In this document: positions 1 to 10,272 of the stretch, one piece after another
Numbering within the stretch: position 1 is the stretch's first letter
How the letters are laid out: every line of letters starts with the position of its first letter
Source: Siphlonurus alternatus
Taxonomy: Eukaryota; Arthropoda; Insecta; Ephemeroptera; Siphlonuridae
Direction: 5' to 3'
Length of the DNA stretch: 64,000 nt
Assembly (NCBI GenBank): GCA_949825025.1
Contig: OX463781.1
Location: forward strand, 28,963,192-29,027,191
Notes under the pieces: model-generated
What the model saw: the letters and a program-made list of their open reading frames with translations, nothing else
What the model was told of the DNA's origin: nothing
The model's database searches: none
Position numbers and translations under genes: made by a program

Positions 1-18
1 TAGTGTGTGGCACCCACT

Positions 19-187
19 GGGGCTCTAGGAATTGCCTGGGAGTTGGAGATATTGCAACAATGCCCTGCATGGAGCTCTGTGATATTTGTCATCAGCTGTC
101 ATCGTGGTGGACAATACAAAATGTTGTTGCCGATATTGATGACATCTCTTTTAGGTAAGCTCTGGGCATAAACGTACCTAGAGCCCC
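19..187. mobile_element. MITE, GGGGCTCTAG family, copy 1
   Basis: A non-coding element of about 170 bp bounded by inverted GGGGCTCTAG / CTAGAGCCCC. The interior matches 25392-25559 closely, sharing the tract reading GTTGCCGATATTGAT and the following TTTTAGGTAAGCTCTGGGCAT. Two copies with the same ends at unrelated loci show it is mobile. It has no ORF. No convincing target-site duplication is visible. Confidence 0.7.
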
Positions 188-520
188 TGTTGGTACATTC
201 AATACATGCCTTAATTAGAGTTCTGAAGAAAATTAAAACAAAATATTTCCCTGTTGATGCATTAATCAGATTTTAAAATTAATCATTCAGACCATTTTTT
301 ACAATCACTCCATGGAGTATATGAGGGCACACTTTTATATTTCTTGAACTGCAGCCCTCCACCCACAAAATTTTTGATTTAACATGATTTATTTATTTGT
401 TATGTGTAAATACATGTATTATAAGGCATATTCTTTCATTTTTTCTTAACTTAATTTAAGGTTGGACTCAATTTTTTTTATCTACAATCGGTGATAAACT
501 TTAATGTGTCCTGCTTGCAG

Positions 521-824
521 CCCATCCACACTGGGCATGCTGTGGGACGTCCTGGATCGTGACTCGGATAAGATGACGGTGCATTTGTTGGAGAAGTGGC
601 TGCCCCTGGGCTCTCCGGAGACCGTCAACAAATACCGCAAGCAGCTCTGCCAGGATGACCTCACCTACAACTCTTTGTTCAGAGACTTAGAACGGCCCTG
701 CAAAGAGTTGCTAAGCGCTCTTTGGGCTGCTCGAAATGCCTCCGAATCCACCTTCATTGCAGCAGCATTTGTAGCTAACGGACTTCCCATGAGTGTTCAG
801 TTTCATCCTTCTGCCGAGGAATAA
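521..824 (+). CDS. 3'-terminal coding exon of an unidentified gene
   Basis: An open frame follows a good acceptor (CCTGCTTGCAG ending at 520) and ends at TAA (822-824), giving about 101 residues. Base composition is clearly GC-richer than its surroundings, like the verified exons elsewhere in this window. The protein begins near PSTLGMLWDVLDRDSDKM and ends SVQFHPSAEE. It is mostly amphipathic helix-like (LLEKWLPL, RDLERPCKELLSALWAARN), which suits the C-terminal end of a helical-repeat protein. I do not recognise the family. The remaining exons lie left of the window, and the opposite-strand frame is a shadow. Confidence 0.6.
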
Positions 825-1759
825 CAGTTTTAATAGAAAATCATGATTTTTTTTTTCTTCTAAATTTAGAGAAAAGTTAGCAAGTTTTAAAACCTGTCAA
901 GGTAAAATTTTAAATACATTGCCACTATATATGACATTATATCTATTCAAATTCCAAGTGTTCTGAAATTAATATTTAAAATACTGTATAATATGTGTAC
1001 ATTTTAAAATTTCAGCAGAATTACATGTGGTTATTAGCAGCAATTTAAGTTACTGAAGAACAATTTTCTTAACTTTATTCCTTTAATTGTCTGATCTATA
1101 ACAATGTGATTGGCGTCATTGGCTCAAAAAAGGTGCAGCCTGAAGAGCTGTATCAATTATAAACCTATGTAAATTGTTTAAATATGTTTTCAAAATAGGT
1201 ATGAATGTACTAAAAATTTAATACTGTAATTTGTTATTTTTATTTGTTTATAAAGATGAATTTTTCAGTAAAAGGGAAGTGATGTGCAGATACACCTATC
1301 GTTATACATAAAAAAAAAAAAAAAAAAAATCATTAAATGTACCATTTGTTGCTCCCCGTTGTTTCATTGTGATTTTAAATACATGTAATTTAATTATAGT
1401 TTTTACAAGTATAGTGAGTTCTTTTATGCAAAGTATAATAAAAAAAAAAAATGCATTTTATATTGTAATACTGTATATTATTTATGACTTTTAAGACTGT
1501 TATTTTACATATGACTATTAAACTAAAATATAATATAAACTGTATAATCTGTACAAATACATCATCCACAGATGAAAATTATTGTAAAAGGATGGGAATC
1601 CCTGCTTTTTGTATTTACTTTTTAGTTAATCTGCAGTGTTACACACTGACCATGGATAAATTATAGGTCTATTTCCTCCATGACACTGACACAATATTCT
1701 AACAAACTACTTGATGTTCTAGACAAAAAACAAAACACACTATATTAAGAAAGCAAAGT

Positions 1760-1802
<43 letters not shown>

Positions 1803-1923
1803 AAAAAAATGGCTTACAAACAACACTAAAAACATCATGGCATTAAATGCACCATTTTTTAAATATCCAATAACAATTATTATTTAATTACAAAAGATAG
1901 TTCACTACAGTTAATTTTCATTT
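825..1923. other. non-coding AT-rich interval
   Basis: This is the 3' flank of the unidentified gene and the downstream flank of COA1. I see A-runs, AATAAA-like signals and a (TA)n tract at about 1765-1797. No gene or recognisable element is visible. Confidence 0.6.
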
Positions 1924-2330
1924 TCACTCTACAGGTTCCTTTTGCTTGGTGAGAATGAGTCTTTTAGAGGAATCATCTTTAAGTTCCAGTTCTGAACGAG
2001 TAAGCTCCCAAGGAGTTGTGCTTGATTCTCTCTTGGCCCAGAAGTGAAATATTCCTCGGGTTTGAGGTCCTCTCACTGGGACATGAAACTGGGCTTTTAA
2101 TCCATCACAGTAATTGTGTTCGGAGTCCCCTAGGTCTAGGCTGCCATCCCTGATTGGTTCTCCGAGAATGGATACAGCTCCTTTGTGAGCTCGAAGTTGT
2201 GACAGAGCCAACTTGTAATATTCTGCTTCTTTGATTCTATTTTGGATCTGACCTTTAACCCAAAAGCCACCTCCTATGGCGAAGACACCACCGTAGAGAG
2301 CTATTCTAGCCAGTGTTTTGTTGGAAACCA
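1924..2330 (-). CDS. COA1: Cytochrome c oxidase assembly factor 1 homolog, last exon
   Basis: Reading from an acceptor (TTTTTATTACAG, just above 2330) to TGA at 1924-1926, the exon encodes an N-terminal hydrophobic segment (ARIALYGGVFAIGGGFWV). This is followed by the COA1-family core: an amphipathic helix with YYKLALSQLRAHKGAV, the LGEP motif, a beta-rich part with VPVRGPQTRGIFHF, and a C-terminal ELELKDD strand. COA1 (MITRAC15 in mammals) is an inner-membrane assembly factor for early complex IV (COX1) and also complex I intermediates. The single membrane segment and total length fit the roughly 145-residue family. The small upstream exon carrying the initiator was not found; the ATG at 2359-2361 lies in the intron just before the acceptor. 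Confidence 0.85.
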
Positions 2331-2574
2331 CTGTAATAAAAACGTCAATTTTAAGTTGCATATATATGCATATTAATTAATTATTTAATTGACAATAAAT
2401 ATTTTGAAGCATAAATGTAGGTACAACACTATTACTGTATATAAATACCAAATTACATTACAACTTAATACAATATATCATATAATATCTGATATTGAAA
2501 GAGGAGAATGGCTTCAACTTTTATACAGTATATATTTTTACTAAATTATATAACAATAATATGAATTTAATGTA

Positions 2575-3118
2575 GAATCAAATAAGTCAAATTTGTATAG
2601 AGCAAAAGGAAAGAAAGAGATGGAAAAGATACAAAGACGAGCAGCAAGAAGGGTTCTAGAAAAGTTGAACTGGAGCTTTACCTGTGATAAAACCAAATTT
2701 ATAGGGGAAGAGAGAGTGTGACCAAAATGATAGAGCAACTGGGATGGGAGGATTTAGAGGAAATTTTAGGAGGAAGCAAAGTAGACTGATAACAATGTAT
2801 AAAATAACTAGGAACCAAAAGGGCTGGGAGGAGCTTAGCGATCGTACTGAGAAAGGGCGTTATAAGGGTAGGAGGGACCATGATTGGAAGTTGGAGTATA
2901 GGGGAAGCAAAAATGATATGGGCAAGTATTCTTTTTTGAGAAGAACGGTGAGGGAGTGGAATTTGTTGGACTCTGGGCTTGTGGATGCTCGGAGTGTTGG
3001 TGAGTTCAGGGAGGGGCTGAGAGAGTCAGCCGCAAGCAAGCGAGCCACCGTGGTGGAATACCCACAATAGCCGCAAGCAGGGGTGTATGCATGTAATGTG
3101 TGTACACACTGCTATTTA
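2575..3118 (+). mobile_element. 5'-truncated LINE, 3' end of reverse-transcriptase ORF (copy A)
   Basis: The fragment encodes the C-terminal end of a non-LTR retrotransposon ORF2. It starts with the MEKIQRRAARRVLEKL block, typical of Jockey/CR1-type elements just before the 3' end, and continues through IEQLGWED, KQSRLITMYKI and FLRRTVREWNLLDSG to EFREGLRES. There are frame breaks near 2700-2760. The 3' end is followed by the short tail TGCTATTTATCTTATCTTATT. It lies upstream of COA1 exon sequence and was probably inserted in a COA1 intron or the flank. Confidence 0.75.
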
Positions 3119-3129
3119 TCTTATCTTAT

Positions 3130-3321
3130 TATTTCGCACCAAAAAGAAGAGAGAGTGAGAGAGTGGGAAGAGAGAGTGTGACCAAAATGATAGAGCAACT
3201 GGGATGGGAGGATCTGGAGGAAAGGAGGAAGCAAAGTAGACTGACAACAATGTATAAAATAACTAGGAACCAAAAGGGCTGGGAGGAGCTTAGCGATCGT
3301 ACTGAGGAAGGGCGTTATAAA
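3130..3321 (+). mobile_element. LINE 3' fragment, copy B, left part
   Basis: This is a second copy of the same LINE tail (MIEQLGWEDLEERRKQ, then SRLTTMYKITRNQKGWEEL). It is broken at 3321 by the hAT element at 3322-5467 and resumes at 5468. Copy A carries the uninterrupted site (GGGCGTTATAAGGGTAGG near 2860). Confidence 0.8.
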
Positions 3322-5467
3322 CAGTGGTGAAAGTAAGCCGGTGCGCACCAGTGCGCCGCACTGGTAAGACATTTGACGCCAGTGCGGCGCACTGGTAAGA
3401 CACTGATCAAAATTTACTAAAAAAATCAATAATTTTTAATGAAAAAAATAATATTTGCGAGTGTGAACGGATCACATTATAAACCATTATAATCATGCTC
3501 AATACATGTTCTTGTACTTTGATTTTATTTATCTCACGAAGTTTTAACTTGCACGTACTTTCTTTTAAAGTCAAAATTTTGTACTAAAAAAAAAGTAATT
3601 GAAATCCATGTTGAATGTATTTACTTTTATTTATATTTTTCATTGGGTAAAAGATAAAAATAAATTGACAATTTGTGATACAAAATTTTTGCATTATAAA
3701 TAAATAGTAATATAAGTGTTACAGTAAAACATTATTTTAAAAGGCTACGGTAAAAAAGTTAATTTTAATATTTTTCTCACAAACGCCTAGCTTTTTTTTA
3801 TTGGCGCGCAAGCCTGAGAACACATTTATTTATTATGTAATTTTTTTAAATTTTTTTAATCAAAGAATTTTTTATATATATATTTTTAAATATCTGTAGG
3901 TTTACTGCTTACTGGGTTTACTATTTTATCTTCAATTTTCCTATAAATTGGTAGTCGTTATCACTTTTTTAAAATTGTAACCTATACATCTTTTTGGAAT
4001 TTTTTTATTAAATTAATTTTTGAGACATTTTAAACGATAACTTAATTATTTAAAAAAATGTATCATTTATTAAATTAATTAAATTTATAGAATATTCTAA
4101 ATTGTGAAACAGTTCATTAAAATATTTTTATTGTATTAACACTGCTGCTAGACATAGACAACTTGTTTGCGATTTTTTTTCATATTAAAAGTTATGTTTT
4201 AATTTTCATTAGCCAGCACAGATATTTTTGAATATTTTTTTTATCATGCAATAGACGACTTGCAAAACCCCATTTTAGCAAAAAGTAATCAAAGAAAAGT
4301 GACCCCAGTTCATTGTTGTTTTTATTATGTGTATAAATTTTGCTTATATATACATTGGACCTTATGGGAAATTCACGATTTTCACACACAGATTTCAATA
4401 TGTTACTAACCTACGATTCTAAATATGAAAATATCACCAAAATCTGCAGTTTTTGGCCATTTATAATGCTGAAATACATATCAGAAGAAGTTTTCTTTAC
4501 TTAAATATGGTAAATTTTATATGTTACCAAATCAGACAATTGCATGGGGGAAGATACGTAACTAGGCAAACTCTAGTTTGTTGATTTTAACTGTTGCAAT
4601 AATCAACAATCTGGAGCATGCTTGGCTACATATCTTCTCCTATGCAATTGGCTAATTTGTTATTATATGAAATTTACCATATTAAAGTATAGAAAACTTC
4701 TTCTGATATGCATTTCAGCATTATAAATGGCCAAAAACTGCAGATTCCGGTGATATTTTTATATTTAGAATCGTAGGTTTGTAACATATTGAAATCTGTG
4801 TGTGAAAATCGTGCATTTCCCATAAGGTCCAATGTATAAGCAAAATTTATACACATAATAAAAACAACAATGAACTGGGGTCACTTTTCTTTGTTTACTT
4901 TTTGCTAAAAATGGGGTTTTGCAAGTCGTCTATTTAATATGCGACACTACATTTTTTTTTTTTAATCGGTTAAAAGTTTGAATAATTATTTAATTTTACT
5001 TATTTTGTGGGATTTTCAATATTTTTTCTGGAAAAACGGCTCCGTAAAAAAATATTTTATTTTTAAATCGAAAATTCATTAATGAACTTATGATAGATTA
5101 CGACGTACGTATTTTTTAATTGGTACCATAGTTCAAGTAAAGTTTAAGTAAAAAGCTGTTTTCTGTGCCAAAATTTTGCATGTTAAACGCCTCCGAAACA
5201 CCAACTTTGGGAAATTTTTGGTTTTCATTTCTTAATTAATAGAGGGCAGGTTTTAAAATATTTTTAGAAAATAAATTCTTTAAAAAAATGTGATCGCTCA
5301 CTCTATTTAAAAAATTAATTATAAATCAATTTTAGTGCAACTTTCAATTAAAAAAAAATAAGCCACGCCCCTTTTTCCCAAAAAATCGCACCTCCGGCGG
5401 GGGTTTGGGCCCTTCAGGCCTCTATCTGAAGCGCACTGGTAAGAATTTGAAACTACTTTCACCACTG
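3322..5467. mobile_element. Non-autonomous hAT element with 8-bp target duplication
   Basis: The ends are inverted CAGTGGTGAAAGTA and TACTTTCACCACTG. It is flanked by perfect 8-bp copies of GTTATAAA (3314-3321 and 5468-5475), the hallmark of hAT transposition. Subterminal sequences repeat the motif GCGCACTGGTAAGA. No transposase ORF is present, so it moved in trans. It interrupts a LINE tail and itself hosts the palindromic element at 4254-4930. Confidence 0.9.
4254..4930. mobile_element. Palindromic element, GACGACTTGCAAAACCCC family, copy 1
   Basis: The whole 677 bp folds back on itself. The left arm from GACGACTTGCAAAACCCC is repeated in reverse complement to GGGGTTTTGCAAGTCGTC, with the centre near 4590. 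It is flanked by TA on both sides (4252-4253 and 4931-4932), the target choice of Tc1/mariner-type elements. A second member lies at 32555-33223. No ORF. Confidence 0.85.
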
Positions 5468-5735
5468 GTTATAAAGGTAGGAGGGACCATGATTGGAAGC
5501 TGCATGGAGTATAGGAGAAGCAAAAATGATGTGGGCAAGTATTCTTTTTTGAGAAGAACGGTGAGGGAGTGGAATTTGTTGGACTCTGGGCTTGTGGATG
5601 CTCGGAGTGTTGGTGAGTTCAGGGAGGGGCTGAGAGAGTCAGCCGCAAGCAAGCGAGCCACCGTGGTGGAATACCCACAATAGCCGCAAGCAGTGGTGTA
5701 TGCATGTAATGTGTGTACACACTGCTATTTAATCT
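5468..5735 (+). mobile_element. LINE 3' fragment, copy B, right part
   Basis: This resumes exactly where the copy at 3130-3321 was broken. It encodes the same FLRRTVREWNLLDSGLVDAR tail to LRESAASKR and ends with TGTACACACTGCTATTTA, as in copy A. It preserves the 3' half of the retrotransposon fragment. Confidence 0.8.
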
Positions 5736-7327
5736 TTAAAACACCATCACAAAAAACCTCTACCTTCCAAATCTCAGTAGTGCTGCATGCTACCCTCATG
5801 CAGTCATGATAAAATAAGTCCCCCTCGGACCCTCGATCATCTTTAGCACATTTTATTAATTTTAATGTCGTCAATCGTCCGGAGTGCTCTGTGGGAACGT
5901 ATGCATATATATATATATGCATACTTCAATCATCATCTATTCAGGCAGATGATATTATGTATTTTTTTGCATTAACATAATTATTACATACGAACACGTT
6001 AAAAGTTGAATCCGTTATCCTCTCTTTAAGTAAATATTATATCAAAATGATAATAAATGTCAAAAGCATGCCTCATGAAATTATAATTATTATCAGAGTC
6101 CGGCGGGTCCGGCCCTCCGGCCCATCATGTCAGTTTGGCTTAGTTCTAGGTTCTAGGCTGTTCTAGCAGAGCGAACTTGATTAGTACGCTCTGGTTCTAG
6201 AGTAAAATTAGGTCCATTATTTTTATTGTTTACATTTTACTTACTTATGAAACTAACTGTACACCACAGAAAAAATACACTGATGGAGAAATTTGCTATT
6301 GTAAACACAGACAATTGTTGTAAACGACGAAAACGCAAAATAAATAAACTTTTACTTTTCAAATTATGTAGCAGAAAGCAGCTGGAAGAATTAGGATGTC
6401 GTTCTGACACGTAGAAAAATTTATTTTACGGCAAACAGCAAATCAACAGAACGAAGAACTGCTTAAAAAATAAAAACAAACGACGATCGATTAATTTGTG
6501 TATCTTTTGGAAGAATTTTACTTTAGATGAGTTTTCATTAATTTTTTATTCGTTACATCACAAATTAGATGTTATTTTTGCTTATCTGTGTGTAATAATG
6601 AAAAGCCTACTTATTCCCATAAAAATTTTGATCACAGAGTAGGTTTGTAGCTTATTCAGACTCTTTGAAAAGCACGGTACCTGCGCATGCAGCAGAAAAC
6701 CCCACATGAAGCAACATCTTTACGAAAGATATTTCCTACAGAAAACTGGCTATGGCATATTCGGTAAGCTAATTAGAAGCTGTTAGTAATTTTGGGTAAA
6801 TAAAAACTTTTAGTTTAACTCTGACGATTTCTTTATGGCTATGCTGACTAAGATTTACAACACCATGGCATTGAAGTTTATTGCGACATTCTGTCGATGA
6901 TCTCATTTAAGTCTAGTTTACGCATGCATAATTATGTATGTAACTGCAATTTGAGAATCAGGTACTGTACATTAAATATCATAGCACATTCAACTGCATG
7001 GATTGCATTTCCTATCCTAGGAACTACGTAGGTTAATATTTGTTTTACATTTAGCTCTAGCTAGGATATATGCATATCCCCTGATCCTACAGCACATGAA
7101 CTATGGTCAGAGTTCACTTTTCTCTGCTTGACTCATATGCATATTGTTATTTTGAACTATTAAAGTAAATAGACTAGTTGTTAATTATGCACCTTGTGGC
7201 TTTTCTACCATTTTTAACCATTGGCATTTGAAAATTGCCAACAGCATATAATATGCACATATCTATAGTACCCGTACTTACTGTATAATAATATAATACT
7301 GTACAGTCGTTCAAGCCTGAGATTACT
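5736..7327. other. non-coding interval
   Basis: No exon or repeat that I can name. It contains a TATGCATA palindrome with a short TA run at about 5900-5930 and a GC-richer stretch (about 6095-6200, CCGGCGGGTCCGG) that resembles an old element remnant without clear ends. Confidence 0.4.
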
Positions 7328-7722
7328 CTTAAGGTAGAGATAACGCCGAACAGCTGATCGACGTAATGCCCTTTGATTAACATGTAAACCTTAGCAAATT
7401 GACAAAAATTCTGAAATTTTTTTGAGAGGCAAATATTAGTGCATAAAAGTCATAGAAAAAATTTCAAAACAATTTAACGAGCCGATTTTTTTTAATTAAT
7501 TTTTTTAATTTTCAGCATAGGGCTTTCCCATGGAGAGCCAAACTAAAAAATTAATTTAAAAAAATCGGCTCGTTAAATGTTTTTGAAACTTTTTCTATGG
7601 CTTTTAGGCACTAATATCTGCCTCTCAAAAAAATTTCAGAATTTTTGTCAATTTGCTAAGGTTTACATGTTAATCAAAGGGGATTACGTCGAACAGCTGT
7701 TCGACATTATCTCTACCTTAAG
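7328..7722. mobile_element. Hairpin element with CTTAAGGTAGAGATAA ends
   Basis: Left arm CTTAAGGTAGAGATAACG through ACATGTAAACCTTAGC and GAGAGGCAAATATTAG to AACGAGCCGA is mirrored by TCGGCTCGTT through CTACCTTAAG on the right. The centre is near 7520. The arms are slightly diverged. The ORFs across it are arm shadows. Confidence 0.8.
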
Positions 7723-7861
7723 GTATAACCTGAGAATTTGTCTGTCAAGGTCTTCTTCTTCTTCTTGATTCGATTTTGAGTATGTATATCCGTAATTATA
7801 ACAGAATGCACCCAGAACTATGTTGTATTGTTCTTGTAATTATGTAATTAACTAATTAAAG

Positions 7862-8150
7862 TTAGGAGGGGCTTGTAAGGATTATGGATGAACAATGGGG
7901 AAGATTTTTGATTATGGGATGAGGAATGCAAGATGGGAAGGTGATGATGGGAACGCCAACATGCAAGGTATGTGGAGGTGATGCCGGGTCAAGTACGATT
8001 ATGGGGCGTGGGGTGCAAAAATGTAGGTTGATGATGCAGGCGCCAACATGAACAAGATGGAACAGGAATTTGAAGCATCTCGTGACAGTCCTGTAGCCGA
8101 CCGTGAGCAGGGTCAAAGTAGTGATTGTGGGGATGCGGTGAGGCGAAATG
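7862..8150. repeat. Diverged tandem repeat, unit about 95 bp
   Basis: GATTATGGGATGAGGAATGC to GGAACGCCAACATG is followed about 94 bp later by GATTATGGGGCGTGGGGTGC to CAGGCGCCAACATG, and a third decayed start follows near 8125. G-rich on the + strand; no coding potential recognised. Confidence 0.5.
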
Positions 8151-9752
8151 GTATTTTATGAATAAAATTGGCTGAGGAAAAGGTTTAAGAAATCAAGACG
8201 ATTAATGAAAAGTAGGATAGGGATAGTTACCAGGATGAGGACAGACAATTTGAGCGGAGCTTCCTGACGGTCGTGCAAGCAGCGGCGGCCATTTCGGTAA
8301 AACTCGTCTGTCAAGGTCAAGAGGCGTGGCTACGCTGGCAAGTCTGGCAACACTGTTGCAATAGTAATGCAAATAATTTTTTAGGAGGGCGAGGTAACTA
8401 CAGTCCCTGAGAGCGTTGCCAAGTTTCTTAGGGCATATGAGAAATGATCATTGCCACGGTTCGAAATATATGAAAACAATTCAGAAAAATAGCCCAAGAA
8501 ATTAGCTTTTAATCTATGTAAAATTTTTAAAAAATTCTCGAGCCATTTTTGTGTAATGTTGATTGAAAAATTTAACATTGAAAGGATACAAAATACACAT
8601 TTCAATAAATTAATTATAATTAAACCAACGGTTAAAAAAATCTGAAAAAAATCAGTAGTATTTGGACAATTGTTGTAAGTCTACCAAATGAATTTCAACA
8701 ACATCTGTCGATACGACTTTTTTCGTCCGAATATCTCAGGTTAAGCCTTAAAAATGGTCAGAAATTACACATTTTCTACTAATTTTTGTGTAGGTTACAT
8801 GCGGAAGCATCATGTCATATCAACGGAAGGGAAAACTACATAAATGTCATTTTCGACAATTTCCAGGGGTAATCTAAGGCTTGTGGAGTGCAGTAAACGA
8901 CCAATTGTTATGTATGCATGGCTGTTATCAAGGATTAGGCGTCATACCAAAAAGAGTTAGTCATAGAAGTGGGACAGAGCAATATTGCATGGTACTGGTT
9001 TTGACTAAGATATAAACCATTATTACATACAGTACATTAACGTATGTTGTCTCTTAATAATAAACTATTTGCTTCCCACGATTTCGTTGCACTAATGAGA
9101 ACTAAAAAGAGCTGCTATTCCAGGTGAGCGCAATTATGAGCCATAAATTGGTATAAAATAAGCTAATTTTTGGGCTAATTTTTAGGCTTACTGTACTCTG
9201 AAATAGCAGATATTCTAGTTCATTATTGCAACAAGATCATGGGAGACATCAGGCATCTAGCTCATTATTCAGGATGAGAGACGATACTCTGTATACTGTA
9301 TTTTTGGCTTTTGCATAATTACTGTATACTTTATTAAACAGTATGTGCAATATGTACAGTATAAGTATATAAATTGTATGTACACTATGTACAGTACATG
9401 TAACTTAATTTATTGATCTGAACTGTATTATATATTGTATATGCACTATTGCCTCTTAAAAAATATTTTGTAATGTAAAAATATTGGGCATATTTAAAAA
9501 AAAATAAAAGAATGAAAAAAGAAAATATAATGATATTGTAAAATAATATTATGTACAGTATGTAGACAAAATGTATCATCATACATACTGTAAAAGACTT
9601 AAGCACATAAACATGGTTGAACTCAATTTTGAAATTTTAAGTACTCTTCAATCATGGACAGTGAAGGCCAAGCTAAACGTCTCATCAAACATGAGTGCTG
9701 CCAGCCAATGAAATATAAAAAAAATCAAGCGATGTTGCCGAATAGTGCTGCT
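8151..9752. other. non-coding interval
   Basis: AT-rich DNA upstream of the AF9/ENL exons. I see no exon, RNA gene or element with clear ends. Confidence 0.45.
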
Positions 9753-10091
9753 TAGAGGCCTGCAAAGGCCAGGGCCTGGCCCGCGAGTTGGCCATTGGCA
9801 GTCTGCAAATAGGCCATGTCTAGCTATTTCTTAAATTTTCAATATTGTTGTATTTTTTGTTTGTTATTTTTGGTAAGGAAAGAGGAAGAAGAGAAACAAG
9901 TAAGCAAATAAACTTCTAAAACAAATTTGTTATCAATTTTATAATGGGTTGTAAAGCACTAAAATAAAAGGGCGAATCGAGGGTAAACTACGGGCGGGCC
10001 ATACTGTGAAGCAGGTTTCACGGGCCTGGGCCAGGCCTAGCAACCACTCAATCAGGCCGGACCTCAAAAATCCGGCCTATGCAGACCTCTA
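9753..10091. mobile_element. hAT-type MITE with 8-bp target duplication
   Basis: 339 bp with inverted ends TAGAGGCCTGCAAAGGCC and GGCCTATGCAGACCTCTA. Perfect 8-bp direct flanks GTGCTGCT are at 9745-9752 and 10092-10099. No ORF. It lies just 5' of the first visible AF9/ENL exon, so it sits in that gene's first intron or 5' region. Confidence 0.85.
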
Positions 10092-10272
10092 GTGCTGCTA
10101 TTGTGCAGCTCCAGCTGTGCCTGTGCCACCAAAATGGCAATGTTGCAACTTTTTCATTGGCTCACGACATCCCTTAGATGTGACCTTAGCTTTGCCCCCC
10201 ATTGCAGTGTACTGGAGTGATGCTGTACTACTGTACAGTGTACCGGTATACATATGATTATTCATTTTTCAG

